A stretch of DNA of 23,201 nucleotides, from assembly GCA_023423935.1 (NCBI GenBank), contig JAFAEQ010000027.1, positions 1 to 23,201 on the forward strand, in the 5' to 3' direction. The stretch's first letter is position 1. Every line of letters begins with the position of its first letter. The stretch is from Pseudomonadota bacterium. Lineage in GTDB: Bacteria > Pseudomonadota > Gammaproteobacteria > Steroidobacterales > Steroidobacteraceae. The position numbers and the translations under genes are program-made. The notes under the pieces are model-generated. The model did not search any database and was not told where the DNA came from. It was given only the letters and a program-made list of their open reading frames with translations. Shown here piece after piece: positions 1 through 7,681 of this stretch.

Positions 1-173
1 AACACGCGAAGGCTGCTCGCCCCCGAGAACTGCGCGTAGATCATCACCACGAGTTGCTGCCAGCAGTCAAAGCGCTTGCGGTATCTATCCGCCCCGTGCT
101 GCTCGACCAGCCGATCGAACAGCCCGCGCGGCAAGAGCTTCAATAACGAAGCAAAAGGACTTACTCTGAACAT
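1..173 (-). CDS. IS4-family transposase, N-terminal fragment (DUF4372-type)
   Basis: Reading leftward from the ATG at 173, 57 codons stay open to the window edge. They begin MFRVSPFASLLKLLPRGLFD, continue with a dhlv-type segment (RLVEQHGADRYRKRF), then W-Q-Q-L-V-V-M-I-Y-A-Q-F-S and end in SSLRV. This Lys/Phe-Trp-Gln-Leu, AQxSG, SLR pattern is the usual N-terminal DUF4372 domain of IS4-type DDE transposases. The catalytic DDE core is beyond the window, so completeness cannot be judged. It would cut and rejoin the ends of its own element. It is transcribed in the same direction as the receptor gene it interrupts. Confidence 0.88.
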   Translation of the reverse strand, partial: MFRVSPFASLLKLLPRGLFDRLVEQHGADRYRKRFDCWQQLVVMIYAQFSGASSLRV

Positions 174-280
174 CGGTTGCGGCTCTTGTTGTTGAGTTGG
201 CGCTCGGGTTAATGACCCAAAACACCTTGATCCGCAACCCCTTTTCTCACCTCGCCAGATATTTTCCCCGGACAGTAGTG
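1..280 (-). mobile_element. IS4-family insertion sequence, partial (one end)
   Basis: The window opens inside an insertion sequence. It carries the start of a transposase (3-173) and then a non-coding end. The outer end is placed near position 280 because the receptor gene stops matching its two paralogues in this window at about 281-285, and because the sequence there, read inward as CACTACTGTCCGGGG, recurs with two more flanking bases at 15642-15658. The other end and any target duplication lie outside the window. The element interrupts the module 1 TonB receptor. The transposase family is seen directly; the exact terminus is inferred. Confidence 0.75.
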
Positions 281-2650
281 CGAGAGCACCTGCATGCGGC
301 TCTTGGCCAGTTGAGTGCCACCGAGCTGCCATTCCCAATTACCTACGGTGTTCGAGACAGAGTAGCGAACTGCAACGTCAACGCCGCTCATGTGCACGGC
401 CGAAAGATTCGTCATTCGCCCGTTCACGACAGCAGTAATCTCATCTAAAGGCATCTCCGAGCAGTCGATGAAACTAAAGTCAGCACCGAAACAGAACGCC
501 CGCGGACTTGCGAGCAGACCAGCCAAATCGCCCGGGTCTGGATTTCGTGTGACGAAAGCCGAGAAGATCGGATTCACAAGCGCCGAGTAGTACTCGCTGC
601 CCACAAAGGGCCCCTGGATCTTCTCTTCATAATCGATATCGAAGTATGTGGCGGAGATGGTCAATCCCTCGATCGCCTGAGGCTCCAGGTCAAATCCCGC
701 AGTCCAACTCGTTGCCTCCTCTGCTCCAAGATTCTCCCCGTTTCCCGCAAGATAGATCGCAGTCGTCATTCCGTAGGTGTCCTCGAATCTATCCGCGAAG
801 ACCAGGACGGAGCGTCCGCCTGGATTCATCTGGAAGAATTGAGGTGCTTTGAACGAGGTTCCCCAAGTAGTGCGCAGGTTGAGCGCTCGCGTCGGCGACC
901 AGGCCAAGCCGATCTTCGGATTGAACGCGCTGCCGAAGTCGCTGTAGTCCTCGAAGCGACCGGCGAGCGTCAACTCCAAGCGCTCGATCCCAGTGCGACT
1001 ATTCTGGGCGCTGACCCAGGGCACCTGGATCTCCGCATAGGCAGCCTTGATGTCCCTTTCAAACTGCCCTGGATATTGAATCCACTCCTCGACAAATCGC
1101 TCGTTTCGATATTGGCCACCGACTGCGAGACGGACAGCGCCACCCGGCGCACTCATCAGCGGACCATCCGCAGCCACATCCATCGACCAGAGATGCGATT
1201 CATTACTGGTTACGGAACCAGGATCGATCGCGTCGCCAATCACATACCAATCGGCGTATCCGGATCGGCTTTGATCCACGAGGCCCGATACCCTGAATTG
1301 CCAGTCCCGAGCCAGATCCACGCTGAGCTCCAGAGCTCCGCCATACTGCTCCACTTCAGTGTCGGCCTCGACCATCAGTTCCCCGAAACTCACGCTGGAG
1401 CCACTCTCGCGTTGCCCAAAGGAAAGATTCCCGGAGACAGCTACTCGATCGGATAGGTACTGTGAGAATGCTGCAAGGAAGCCGTGCCGTTTCTGGCCAG
1501 GAATCAGTTCATACCCCGTATAGCCGTTGGCAGGGTCGACGAAGTCACGATCAGCGCCGTCGAGAGGGGTTCGCCGGTAGTACTCGTAGTTCAAGATCGC
1601 ATGGCCGGAGCTCCATGCGTTCCCGACCATTTGCGCCGCCTGAGTTTCTGTCTGGCCACCGTCCGTCACCGCTCCATAACGGAGACGAGTTTCAGCGCCT
1701 GAGAAGTCCTTGCGCAGCATGAAGTTCACTACACCGCCTACCGCATCTGACCCATAGATAGCAGACGCCCCGTCCGTTAGCACCTCGATGCGCTCGATTG
1801 CACTCAACGGAATCAACGAGACATCCACAAAAGAGATTTGCCCCGCTGAAGCGAGCCGCCGTCCATCGAGCAAGACGAGCGTTGCATCGCCTCCTAGCCC
1901 TCGCAGATTGATAGCAGCTCCACCGTAGCTGCTCGACGTGCTCGTTCCCCCGTTCTCGGCACCGACCGTGGTCTCGGAAATGCTGTTGAGGTTCTGCGGG
2001 AGACTGCGGATGAAATCCTGAGTAGTGGCATAGCCGCTGCGCTCTATGTCTTCACGGTTGAACTTCAAGACCGGGGACGAGAGATTCTCCACACCCCGAA
2101 TGTGCGAGCCCGTGACGATGACCTCCTGCAACACAACGGGCGAGCTCGCTTCGGCGTCTGCTGTACTCGGCTCATTTCTCGGTGCTGACGCAGCCTCACT
2201 CGCCGCGCTAGGCGCAGCACTCGCCTGTTCCTCCGCCCGCACCAACCGAATCGCCGATGCTGTCGTGCCCGTGCTGGTTGCTGTCGTGCTGAACGCTCCG
2301 TTGCGCTGGGGGACCGAGCGGATGGTGACGGTGTTCGCTCCGATGACTTCGTAGCTAAGGTCTGTGCCTTTCAGAAGGATCTCGAGCGCTTTGCGGGCGT
2401 CGAGTTCGCCGCTGACGCCGAACGAGTTCTTTGGCTGGATGATTGCGTCAGGGCTCGTGACCTGCACGCCCGATTGACGCGAGTACTGGAGCAACGCGTC
2501 GCGCAGAGGCTGCGGAGCGATGTTGAATTCACTGGTGCGCGTCAGGTCCGCAGATGCGATCTGCGGCTGGAGGGTGCCGAGTGCGAGCGCCACGCAGGCG
2601 GCCACGGTCGATGCGCGATTGCGATTCATCAGTCGAAAGCCAGCGGACAT
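209..2650 (-). pseudogene. TonB-dependent receptor with STN domain, 3' end lost to IS insertion
   Basis: This is the outer-membrane receptor of signalling module 1. From the ATG at 2650 (GGGGAA about 6 nt upstream) it has a signal peptide (residues 1 to ~34, ending QIASA), an STN domain (~35-112), a Ser/Ala-rich linker, a TonB-box-like stretch (QEVIVTG, ~175-181), then plug and barrel. An in-frame ATG at 2665 is an alternative start. It aligns with the two other receptors here until LAKSRMQVLS. The reading frame then crosses into the insertion sequence, adds 23 foreign residues and stops. About 130 residues are missing, including the last beta strands and the terminal R-W seen in both paralogues. 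Those strands are normally needed for outer-membrane assembly, so the product is probably non-functional. It is divergent from its fecI/fecR partners. Confidence 0.85.
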
Positions 2651-2703
2651 TATGCTTTTCCCCATGTTGCGGCGGCCTGCAGTGACCGCTTCATGGTGCT
2701 GTA

Positions 2704-2779
2704 ACGAACTCGCTCGCGGAAGTGACACGCTTTCTCGATCTGACGAAAATTTCCATGTCACTTTGCGTTCCGAGTTCGT
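2704..2779. promoter_or_regulatory. Inverted 9-bp repeat in the divergent receptor 1 / fecI 1 promoter region
   Basis: ACGAACTCG at 2704-2712 is repeated in inverted orientation as CGAGTTCGT at 2771-2779, flanking most of the shared promoter region. The same core, CGAACTC/GAGTTCG, forms a hairpin in the leader of receptor 3 (21347-21364). It may be a binding site for a shared regulator. Only the repeat itself is observed. Confidence 0.35.
2725..2754 (-). promoter_or_regulatory. Candidate FecI-type (ECF) promoter of receptor 1
   Basis: On the minus strand GGAAAT (2754-2749) is followed 17 nt later by AGCGTGTC, about 80 nt before the receptor 1 start. GGAAAT is the -35 element reported for FecI-dependent fecA transcription, and the position fits a receptor controlled by the divergent sigma gene. 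The -10 side is weak and no equivalent was found upstream of receptors 2 and 3, so this is a suggestion. Confidence 0.3.
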
Positions 2780-2810
2780 CTAAGGGACGGGCTAGTGCAT
2801 AGTTGTGAAA

Positions 2811-3407
2811 ATGCCAGCGAGCGAACCGAATACAGGGGTCGAGCAAAGCGAAGAAACGCACGCGCAGCAGCGCGCGCGTGCGGAGCTCATTGATCAGCTG
2901 TTCCGGGAGCACAACGAAGCGCTGATTCGGTTCTTGTTCGCACGGCTGCGCTCGCAGCAGGACGCCCGGGAAGTCGCTCAGGAAGCCTATGTGCGCCTTC
3001 TCAGTCTCGATGAGGCCGGCGCAGTAAGTTACCTGCGTGCCTTCCTCTTCAAAACCGCCGCGAACCTGGCTATCGACCGGCTGCGACGAGGCGAGCTCGA
3101 CGGCAAAGCAAAGGCGTCGCCGTTATTCGGGGAATTCACTGATATCCGCACCCCGGAGCGCCGCGTTGAGGCCAACCAGACGATCCAGCGGCTCGAACGC
3201 CTGATCGCCGCCATGCCGCCGCTGCAACGACGCGCATTTGTGCTCCATCGCTTCGATGGGATGGATTTCGCTTCGATCGCCGACAAGCTCGGCATCTCAA
3301 AACGCACGGCGCGCGCATACATCGCCCGCGCCCTCCTCCGATGCCGCGCAGGACTCGATGCGGAATCAGTTTCGACCAGGGAGACCAAGGATGACGACAT
3401 TGACTGA
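2811..3407 (+). CDS. ECF RNA polymerase sigma factor, FecI-type (module 1)
   Basis: This is a sigma-70-family extracytoplasmic-function factor of about 198 residues, the normal size. Sigma region 2 is visible as LFREHNEALIRFLFARL followed by D-A-R-E-V-A-Q-E-A-Y-V-R-L and a hydrophobic FLFKTAANLAIDRLRR segment. Region 4 follows as an LxxLxAMPPLQRRAFVLHRFDGMDFASI stretch and a helix-turn-helix (ADKLGISKRTARAYIARAL). It should direct RNA polymerase to the promoter of the receptor gene, which lies divergently just upstream. The GTG at 2805 is an alternative start and no strong ribosome binding site decides. The gene overlaps fecR by 17 nt, indicating co-expression with its regulator. The partner receptor is now broken, so this pair may be an orphan. 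Confidence 0.9.
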   Translation: MPASEPNTGVEQSEETHAQQRARAELIDQLFREHNEALIRFLFARLRSQQDAREVAQEAYVRLLSLDEAGAVSYLRAFLFKTAANLAIDRLRRGELDGKAKASPLFGEFTDIRTPERRVEANQTIQRLERLIAAMPPLQRRAFVLHRFDGMDFASIADKLGISKRTARAYIARALLRCRAGLDAESVSTRETKDDDID

Positions 3408-4434
3408 TCGCTCCCCAGACAGCATCGAGCACGATCCCGTTCACCAGGCCGCGGCCGATTGGTTCACGCGGCTGCGCGATCCTGAGGTCACGCTCGAGGA
3501 AGTGCTCGAATGGCAGCGGTGGACGCGTGCAGACATTCAACACGCCACCGCGTTCGCGCGCATCGAGGAAGCATGGGATGCCTTGCAAGACGTTCCGGTG
3601 GAGCGCGTAACGGAGCCGAGCTGCAAGAAGAACAGTCTCTCGAGACGAAGAAGCTGGTGTTACGCCGCGGCCGCGAGCGTCGCGACCATTGCCGTCGCAG
3701 TCTCATGGAACCTGGGTGCAACATCGAGTCCGACCCAGCGCATCCATACGCCCGTCGGCGAGAATCTCACTCTTAAACTAGAAGACGGATCGCAAGTCAC
3801 CCTCGGCGGCGATTCGGTTCTCGAAGTGGACTACTCGCGCAGCGCACGCAATCTGCGTCTTTCCCGCGGCGAAGCGTTCTTCGCGGTCAGCAAAGATCCC
3901 AAGCGCCCATTTCGCGTCGAAGCAGGCAAAGCGACCGTCATCGCACTCGGTACCGAGTTCAATGTGCGAAGAAGCCTCGACCAAGTGGAGGTTGCTGTGC
4001 TCGAAGGCCGCGTCCGCCTTGAACCGACCCCATCGCCGGTCATGGCACCGCTCGCCTGGCTGCGCGACGTCACTCCGCTGATACGCGACATCGCGCCGTC
4101 ACTCGACACAACAGAACTCGACGCTGGCGCACAAGCGCTCGCAAGCAAGAGCGGCATCGACTCACCCGCCCCGCTCTCGAATCCCGACGCTGTCGTTGCC
4201 TGGCGCGAGGGACTTTTACCGTTCCGCGGCGAACCGCTGCGCTACGCAATCGAACACGTAAACCGCTACAGCGCGAAACCGATTCTCATCGACGACGAAC
4301 AAATCGGCGACCTCCGCATCACTGGCACCGTCGTCGAGGGCAATGTCAGCGAGTGGATCAAGAGTCTGGAAAGTGCGTTCGATCTGGAAGCGAAAGAAGA
4401 GGACGAGCGGATTGTGTTGAGGGGACGGGGGTGA
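3391..4434 (+). CDS. FecR-type anti-sigma factor (module 1)
   Basis: This inner-membrane regulator of 347 residues should hold and respond to the adjacent sigma factor. An N-terminal DUF4880-type cytoplasmic segment (~16-65, QAAADWFTRLRD...W..W) precedes one transmembrane helix (~89-107, CYAAAASVATIAVAVSW). The periplasmic FecR domain (~118-210) contains GSQVTLGGDSVLEV, RGEAFFAVSKDPKRPFRV and the VIALGTEFNV signature. A C-terminal DUF4974/STN-like domain (~275-345) follows. The linker between the two periplasmic domains is about 60 residues and Pro/Ala-rich, longer than in FecR 3. The start ATG has AAGG directly upstream and lies inside the end of fecI. Confidence 0.9.
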   Translation: MTTLTDRSPDSIEHDPVHQAAADWFTRLRDPEVTLEEVLEWQRWTRADIQHATAFARIEEAWDALQDVPVERVTEPSCKKNSLSRRRSWCYAAAASVATIAVAVSWNLGATSSPTQRIHTPVGENLTLKLEDGSQVTLGGDSVLEVDYSRSARNLRLSRGEAFFAVSKDPKRPFRVEAGKATVIALGTEFNVRRSLDQVEVAVLEGRVRLEPTPSPVMAPLAWLRDVTPLIRDIAPSLDTTELDAGAQALASKSGIDSPAPLSNPDAVVAWREGLLPFRGEPLRYAIEHVNRYSAKPILIDDEQIGDLRITGTVVEGNVSEWIKSLESAFDLEAKEEDERIVLRGRG

Positions 4435-4487
4435 GCAAGAGTTGCTCGTTCCTGCGCGTCTTTGCGCACCGACATCGGATGGCTGCA

Positions 4488-4760
4488 CTACGTATATATG
4501 AGTGTCCCGTGGGAGGGATGAGCAACGCATCCAGAATGGCGGATCGATTTTGGAGTCGATCTCGGCCACCCGGCCGTGGGTCGCGTTGGATCGGACCGGA
4601 GAAGCGGCCCCGGCTGGTTCGCATACACATAGATATGAGTGCCCAGCAGTGGGGCCCTGGTGAGATCAGCGCGCGGACCGAGGCGATGCCGGACTTGGAT
4701 TATTGGATGGGAGCCGCGAGGCGCAGCAAATAAATAGTAATCCAAGTCCGGCGCGGGCGA
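4488..4760. repeat. Dispersed palindromic repeat, fullest copy
   Basis: The 503-bp gap between the convergent fecR 1 and S9 peptidase genes (4435-4937) holds no credible gene but most of it is repeat. Positions 4657-4693 match 14047-14083 at 36 of 37 bases. 4553-4650 aligns more loosely with 13918-14046, including a TATxTATGAGTG motif (also seen at 4493-4504). 4671-4757 aligns with 12421-12505. The 3' part contains a perfect 15-bp inverted repeat, GCCGGACTTGGATTA (4688-4702) and its complement (4738-4752), with a 35-nt loop. Open frames through it resemble each other only because the DNA is shared. It looks like a non-autonomous or REP-like element. Confidence 0.7.
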
Positions 4761-4846
4761 CCCTGCTCGGCATCGACGATCCCCAAGAATCTCCACGAAC
4801 GCTCTGAGCCTCGTCCCCTTTCCATGAGTCAGGTGAGCGATCAGAG

Positions 4847-4869
4847 CACCAGAGGATGATTTTCTGGTG
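4847..4869. other. Short hairpin between convergent genes
   Basis: CACCAGA (4847-4853) and TCTGGTG (4863-4869) form a 7-bp stem with a 9-nt loop about 70 bp past the stop of the S9 peptidase. No clear T-run follows on the minus strand, so it is a weak terminator candidate at best. Confidence 0.25.
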
Positions 4870-4937
4870 AACCTGATCCGTCTTCCGCGATCCTGCGCCG
4901 CTCGAGTTGGTGTCAACGAGATGGCTGCCGGTTTCCG

Positions 4938-7355
4938 TCACTCCCGCTCGCGTGCCTCACCCTTGCGCTCGGGTGCGGATGTAACCTCGGTCATTGGCGT
5001 GGACCGCCATTGCAACAACGGCCTGCGCGGCTGAGCCAGGACACGCGCCTGTTGCTCCCGGAACTTGCGCCACCGCACATATTGATCACGCTTGGACAAC
5101 TGCGGATCTTCACGTCCGGTCAGCCAGAAATCGAACCAGTCGACGAGCAGATGATTGCTGGTCATGAGCTCGCCAACCTTGAACAGGATGTGCTCGCCGT
5201 CGGGCATGCTCCAATACTCGATTGGCTTGTCCAAGCGCCGCAGGATCGCGTACCAGTCGAACATCTCCGTCGGCGCATCCCTACCCTGTACGACCATCAC
5301 CGGAGTCCGGAGCCGATCAAGATTGAATGACGGCGCCATTTGCATCCACTGACCCAACCCTTCTCCGAACGGTGCCGTACCGTAATCGCCTTCGATGAGT
5401 TGGTGCACGCCTCTGCTCAGATAGGTCCACCATCCGTAATCATCAACATCGATGAACAGTGCGGCTGCGAATGGTTGTGACGAGTGTGTCATGGTGAAAC
5501 CGGCGTGCGGTCCGGTACGACTCCACCCCACGATACCGACGCGCTCGCGATCGATGAGTTCGCGATCATTCAAATACTCGACTGCACCCTCCACGATCTC
5601 CTGCACCGTTCGCCACTCATCCGGGGTCGAAAGAACATCGCGGAAAATGCTGCTGACCTCATCGATCTGAAGCACCATGATGTCCTTCGCTGCAAGTGGC
5701 TGCGCAGCAAAGATCCGCACAAACCCATCGAGCGAAAACTGACCTTTCCGCATCCCATGAGTTTGCAGCACCACGGGATAGCGCGTTCCTGGCTGATAAC
5801 CGACCGGATAGTAGAGGGTGCCCTCGACTCTACGTTCCCGCTGTGTGCTCCAGGAAACTTCTTCGACCCGCCCAAGCTGCACTTCATTGAGCCAACCATT
5901 CGGATCGAGCACGCGCTTGCGCACACCGGATTTGCGATCGACGGCCGTCAGCACTGAACGATCGTTCGGTGACTGCTCGATCGACAGATCCACATCACGA
6001 GGCGATTCCGCATTCGGAGCCGGCGCCTCCTTGACTGATACCCACCGCCGCCCGTCTCGCCGCCAAGCTTGCATCGGCAGCGATGCGCCCTTGTTGTCGC
6101 GCGTGTTCACGACGAGCAACCTGCGTGTCTTGTCCCATCGCACAGAAGTCACAGCGGACACGCCCCGCTCGAGATCTCCAAGTCGAGTGATGCGACCCGT
6201 GAGCAGATCGAGCATCAGCACGCCGAGGCGCCCAGCGCGGCGCTCTCTTTCTGCACCCGTCGAGTCGGACAACGGCTCCAGGGCTCCTGCGAGGATGACC
6301 GTACTCTCGTCGATCCAGACCACCTCACTCGCGCCATCCCACGAGGGCGCACCGGTCAACGGTCGAACTGCACCGCTCACGAGATCGACAAGATACTCTT
6401 GACGCACGCCAAGGAACTGCCTTGCATGAACTCTCTTCTGCAGAGCTCGATCCGCACTGTACTCTGCCCACCAGGCAGGTCCGTCCGCCATCATGCACTG
6501 CTGTATTGCAAATCGCGCATCAGGTGAAACCGGTCCGGTAATCCAATCCGGGCAGACATAGACAGTCTCATCGGCGCTCGTCGGGCGTGCCACCGGCCTG
6601 CGCTCTCCATCCTTTAGATCGTAAACAGCAGCGCTCAATCCCGGTTCATACCAATCCGCAAACGCCCATGCGCGCGCAGTAAGGTCGTAGACGGTTTTGC
6701 CGGTGAAACGGCAACCCGCTTCGGCGCACTCCTTCCGCTCCGAGAAGTGCGGCTTCGCCGGTGTCTTCGTGATCGCCACCAGATGCCTGCCGTCGGCAGT
6801 CAGGTGGTACTGCTCGATCTGCTCGATCTCGCGCGTAATCTGCTGAAGTTGCCCCGAGCCAACGTCGAGCCGATAGATCTGGGACAGCGCCTTGCCCTGA
6901 GTTCCGAAGAACACCAGGGTCTTCTCATCTGCCCACTGCACCATGGTGATGGGCTGATAGTTCGTGGCGGAGGCGAAGCGCGCGAGCACTCGAGCACGAG
7001 GTGCATCGAGCAGCTCATCGGTAGCGTAGAGAAGCAGCACCGCCTCTACGACGCCTTCATCTGGATTGCCGCGGGAGAGCACAACGGTCGCGTGTTTTCC
7101 GTCCGGAGAAAAGTCTGCGGTTCGTCTCTCGCCGCCTGCCCATCCGGCAACTTGCGGGTCGCCGATGTTCACATAGCGAATCATGTCCTCGATGGAGAGG
7201 CGCCTGCGTTCGGGACGATCGGTAACTCCATGTCCTGCCCACCACTCGCTCACGGGCGAACCCAACACCTCGCCAGCATGCAAGCCGTTCGCAAGGAGGG
7301 CGAACATCATCCAGCAGATGATCTGTCCACTGCCCACTGTTGTACTCCAGCGCAT
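4938..7355 (-). CDS. Secreted S9-family peptidase, probable Atxe2-like lasso peptide isopeptidase (module 2)
   Basis: An alpha/beta-hydrolase peptidase of 805 residues. The start at 7355 has AGAGGAAGG about 6 nt upstream and gives a signal peptide (~1-27). Residues ~50-480 look like a beta-propeller (repeated segments such as DFSPDGKHATVVLS and LTADGRHLVAITKT). The catalytic domain has G-W-S-R-T-G with the nucleophile at about Ser612 and the general base at about His722 (PDGEHILFK). The acid is not in the usual G-x-x-D position; Asp693 or Glu697 are candidates. The Ser-to-His distance (110) is close to that of Atxe2 (Ser527 to His638, acid Glu610, from memory of that enzyme). The C-terminal VDWFDFWLTGREDP...QYVRWRKFR tail is like that family. 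Lasso isopeptidases open the macrolactam ring of imported lasso peptides. It ends the fecI-fecR-receptor operon. An ordinary S9 peptidase is the alternative. Confidence 0.65.
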   Translation of the reverse strand: MRWSTTVGSGQIICWMMFALLANGLHAGEVLGSPVSEWWAGHGVTDRPERRRLSIEDMIRYVNIGDPQVAGWAGGERRTADFSPDGKHATVVLSRGNPDEGVVEAVLLLYATDELLDAPRARVLARFASATNYQPITMVQWADEKTLVFFGTQGKALSQIYRLDVGSGQLQQITREIEQIEQYHLTADGRHLVAITKTPAKPHFSERKECAEAGCRFTGKTVYDLTARAWAFADWYEPGLSAAVYDLKDGERRPVARPTSADETVYVCPDWITGPVSPDARFAIQQCMMADGPAWWAEYSADRALQKRVHARQFLGVRQEYLVDLVSGAVRPLTGAPSWDGASEVVWIDESTVILAGALEPLSDSTGAERERRAGRLGVLMLDLLTGRITRLGDLERGVSAVTSVRWDKTRRLLVVNTRDNKGASLPMQAWRRDGRRWVSVKEAPAPNAESPRDVDLSIEQSPNDRSVLTAVDRKSGVRKRVLDPNGWLNEVQLGRVEEVSWSTQRERRVEGTLYYPVGYQPGTRYPVVLQTHGMRKGQFSLDGFVRIFAAQPLAAKDIMVLQIDEVSSIFRDVLSTPDEWRTVQEIVEGAVEYLNDRELIDRERVGIVGWSRTGPHAGFTMTHSSQPFAAALFIDVDDYGWWTYLSRGVHQLIEGDYGTAPFGEGLGQWMQMAPSFNLDRLRTPVMVVQGRDAPTEMFDWYAILRRLDKPIEYWSMPDGEHILFKVGELMTSNHLLVDWFDFWLTGREDPQLSKRDQYVRWRKFREQQARVLAQPRRPLLQWRSTPMTEVTSAPERKGEARERE

Positions 7356-7681
7356 CACATACCTTCCTCTGGCTGCTCGAAGGTCACCCACGCGCTCGCA
7401 ACTGCGCGCTGATGCCAGAGTTCGATCCCTGGCCCACCCGCGGTGGTGCAGCTCACGACCAAACGCGCCGAATCACAGTGCCGGCTAGCCCCGTTCAAAC
7501 CTGAGGGTTTGCGATCGAGCGCCGCGACCATTGGGAGATTGCAAGCGGCTCTATGAGATTCGTTGCGCTGTGCGCACGCGCTTCCCTCCGCGGCCGTAGT
7601 CGACATAGGCACGACCGCAAGCAGTGCAGCACGGCCTCTTCTGAGCAGATCACATGAACCCTGGCCCATGTCACTCACCAT
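7355..7681 (-). CDS. Small putative exported Cys-containing protein, unknown function
   Basis: A 108-residue frame fills the gap between receptor 2 and the S9 peptidase. Its ATG overlaps the receptor stop (ATGGTGA) and its stop overlaps the peptidase start (TGATG), the arrangement of translationally coupled operon genes. An ATG at codon 5 is also possible. Residues ~11-35 (two Arg, then AALLAVVP, then small residues) resemble a signal peptide. The rest has four Cys (36, 47, 69, 78), enough for two disulfides, and two possible beta strands (ARLVVSCTTAGGPGIELW and ASAWVTFEQP). I recognise no family. The position suggests a periplasmic accessory of uptake or cleavage. It could also be a non-coding spacer that happens to be open; the double overlap argues against this. 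Confidence 0.6.
   Translation of the reverse strand: MVSDMGQGSCDLLRRGRAALLAVVPMSTTAAEGSACAQRNESHRAACNLPMVAALDRKPSGLNGASRHCDSARLVVSCTTAGGPGIELWHQRAVASAWVTFEQPEEGM

Noticed and set aside
839..1456. 205-residue plus-strand frame
   Set aside because: It is antisense to the receptor 1 barrel and arises from high-GC codon bias; no family features. The same applies to the long antisense frames within receptors 2 and 3.
4435..4937. Possible lasso precursor peptide or other small gene in the gap next to the isopeptidase
   Set aside because: Open frames here overlap the dispersed repeat and resemble frames at other repeat copies only through shared DNA. No leader/core pattern and no B or C genes were seen in the window.
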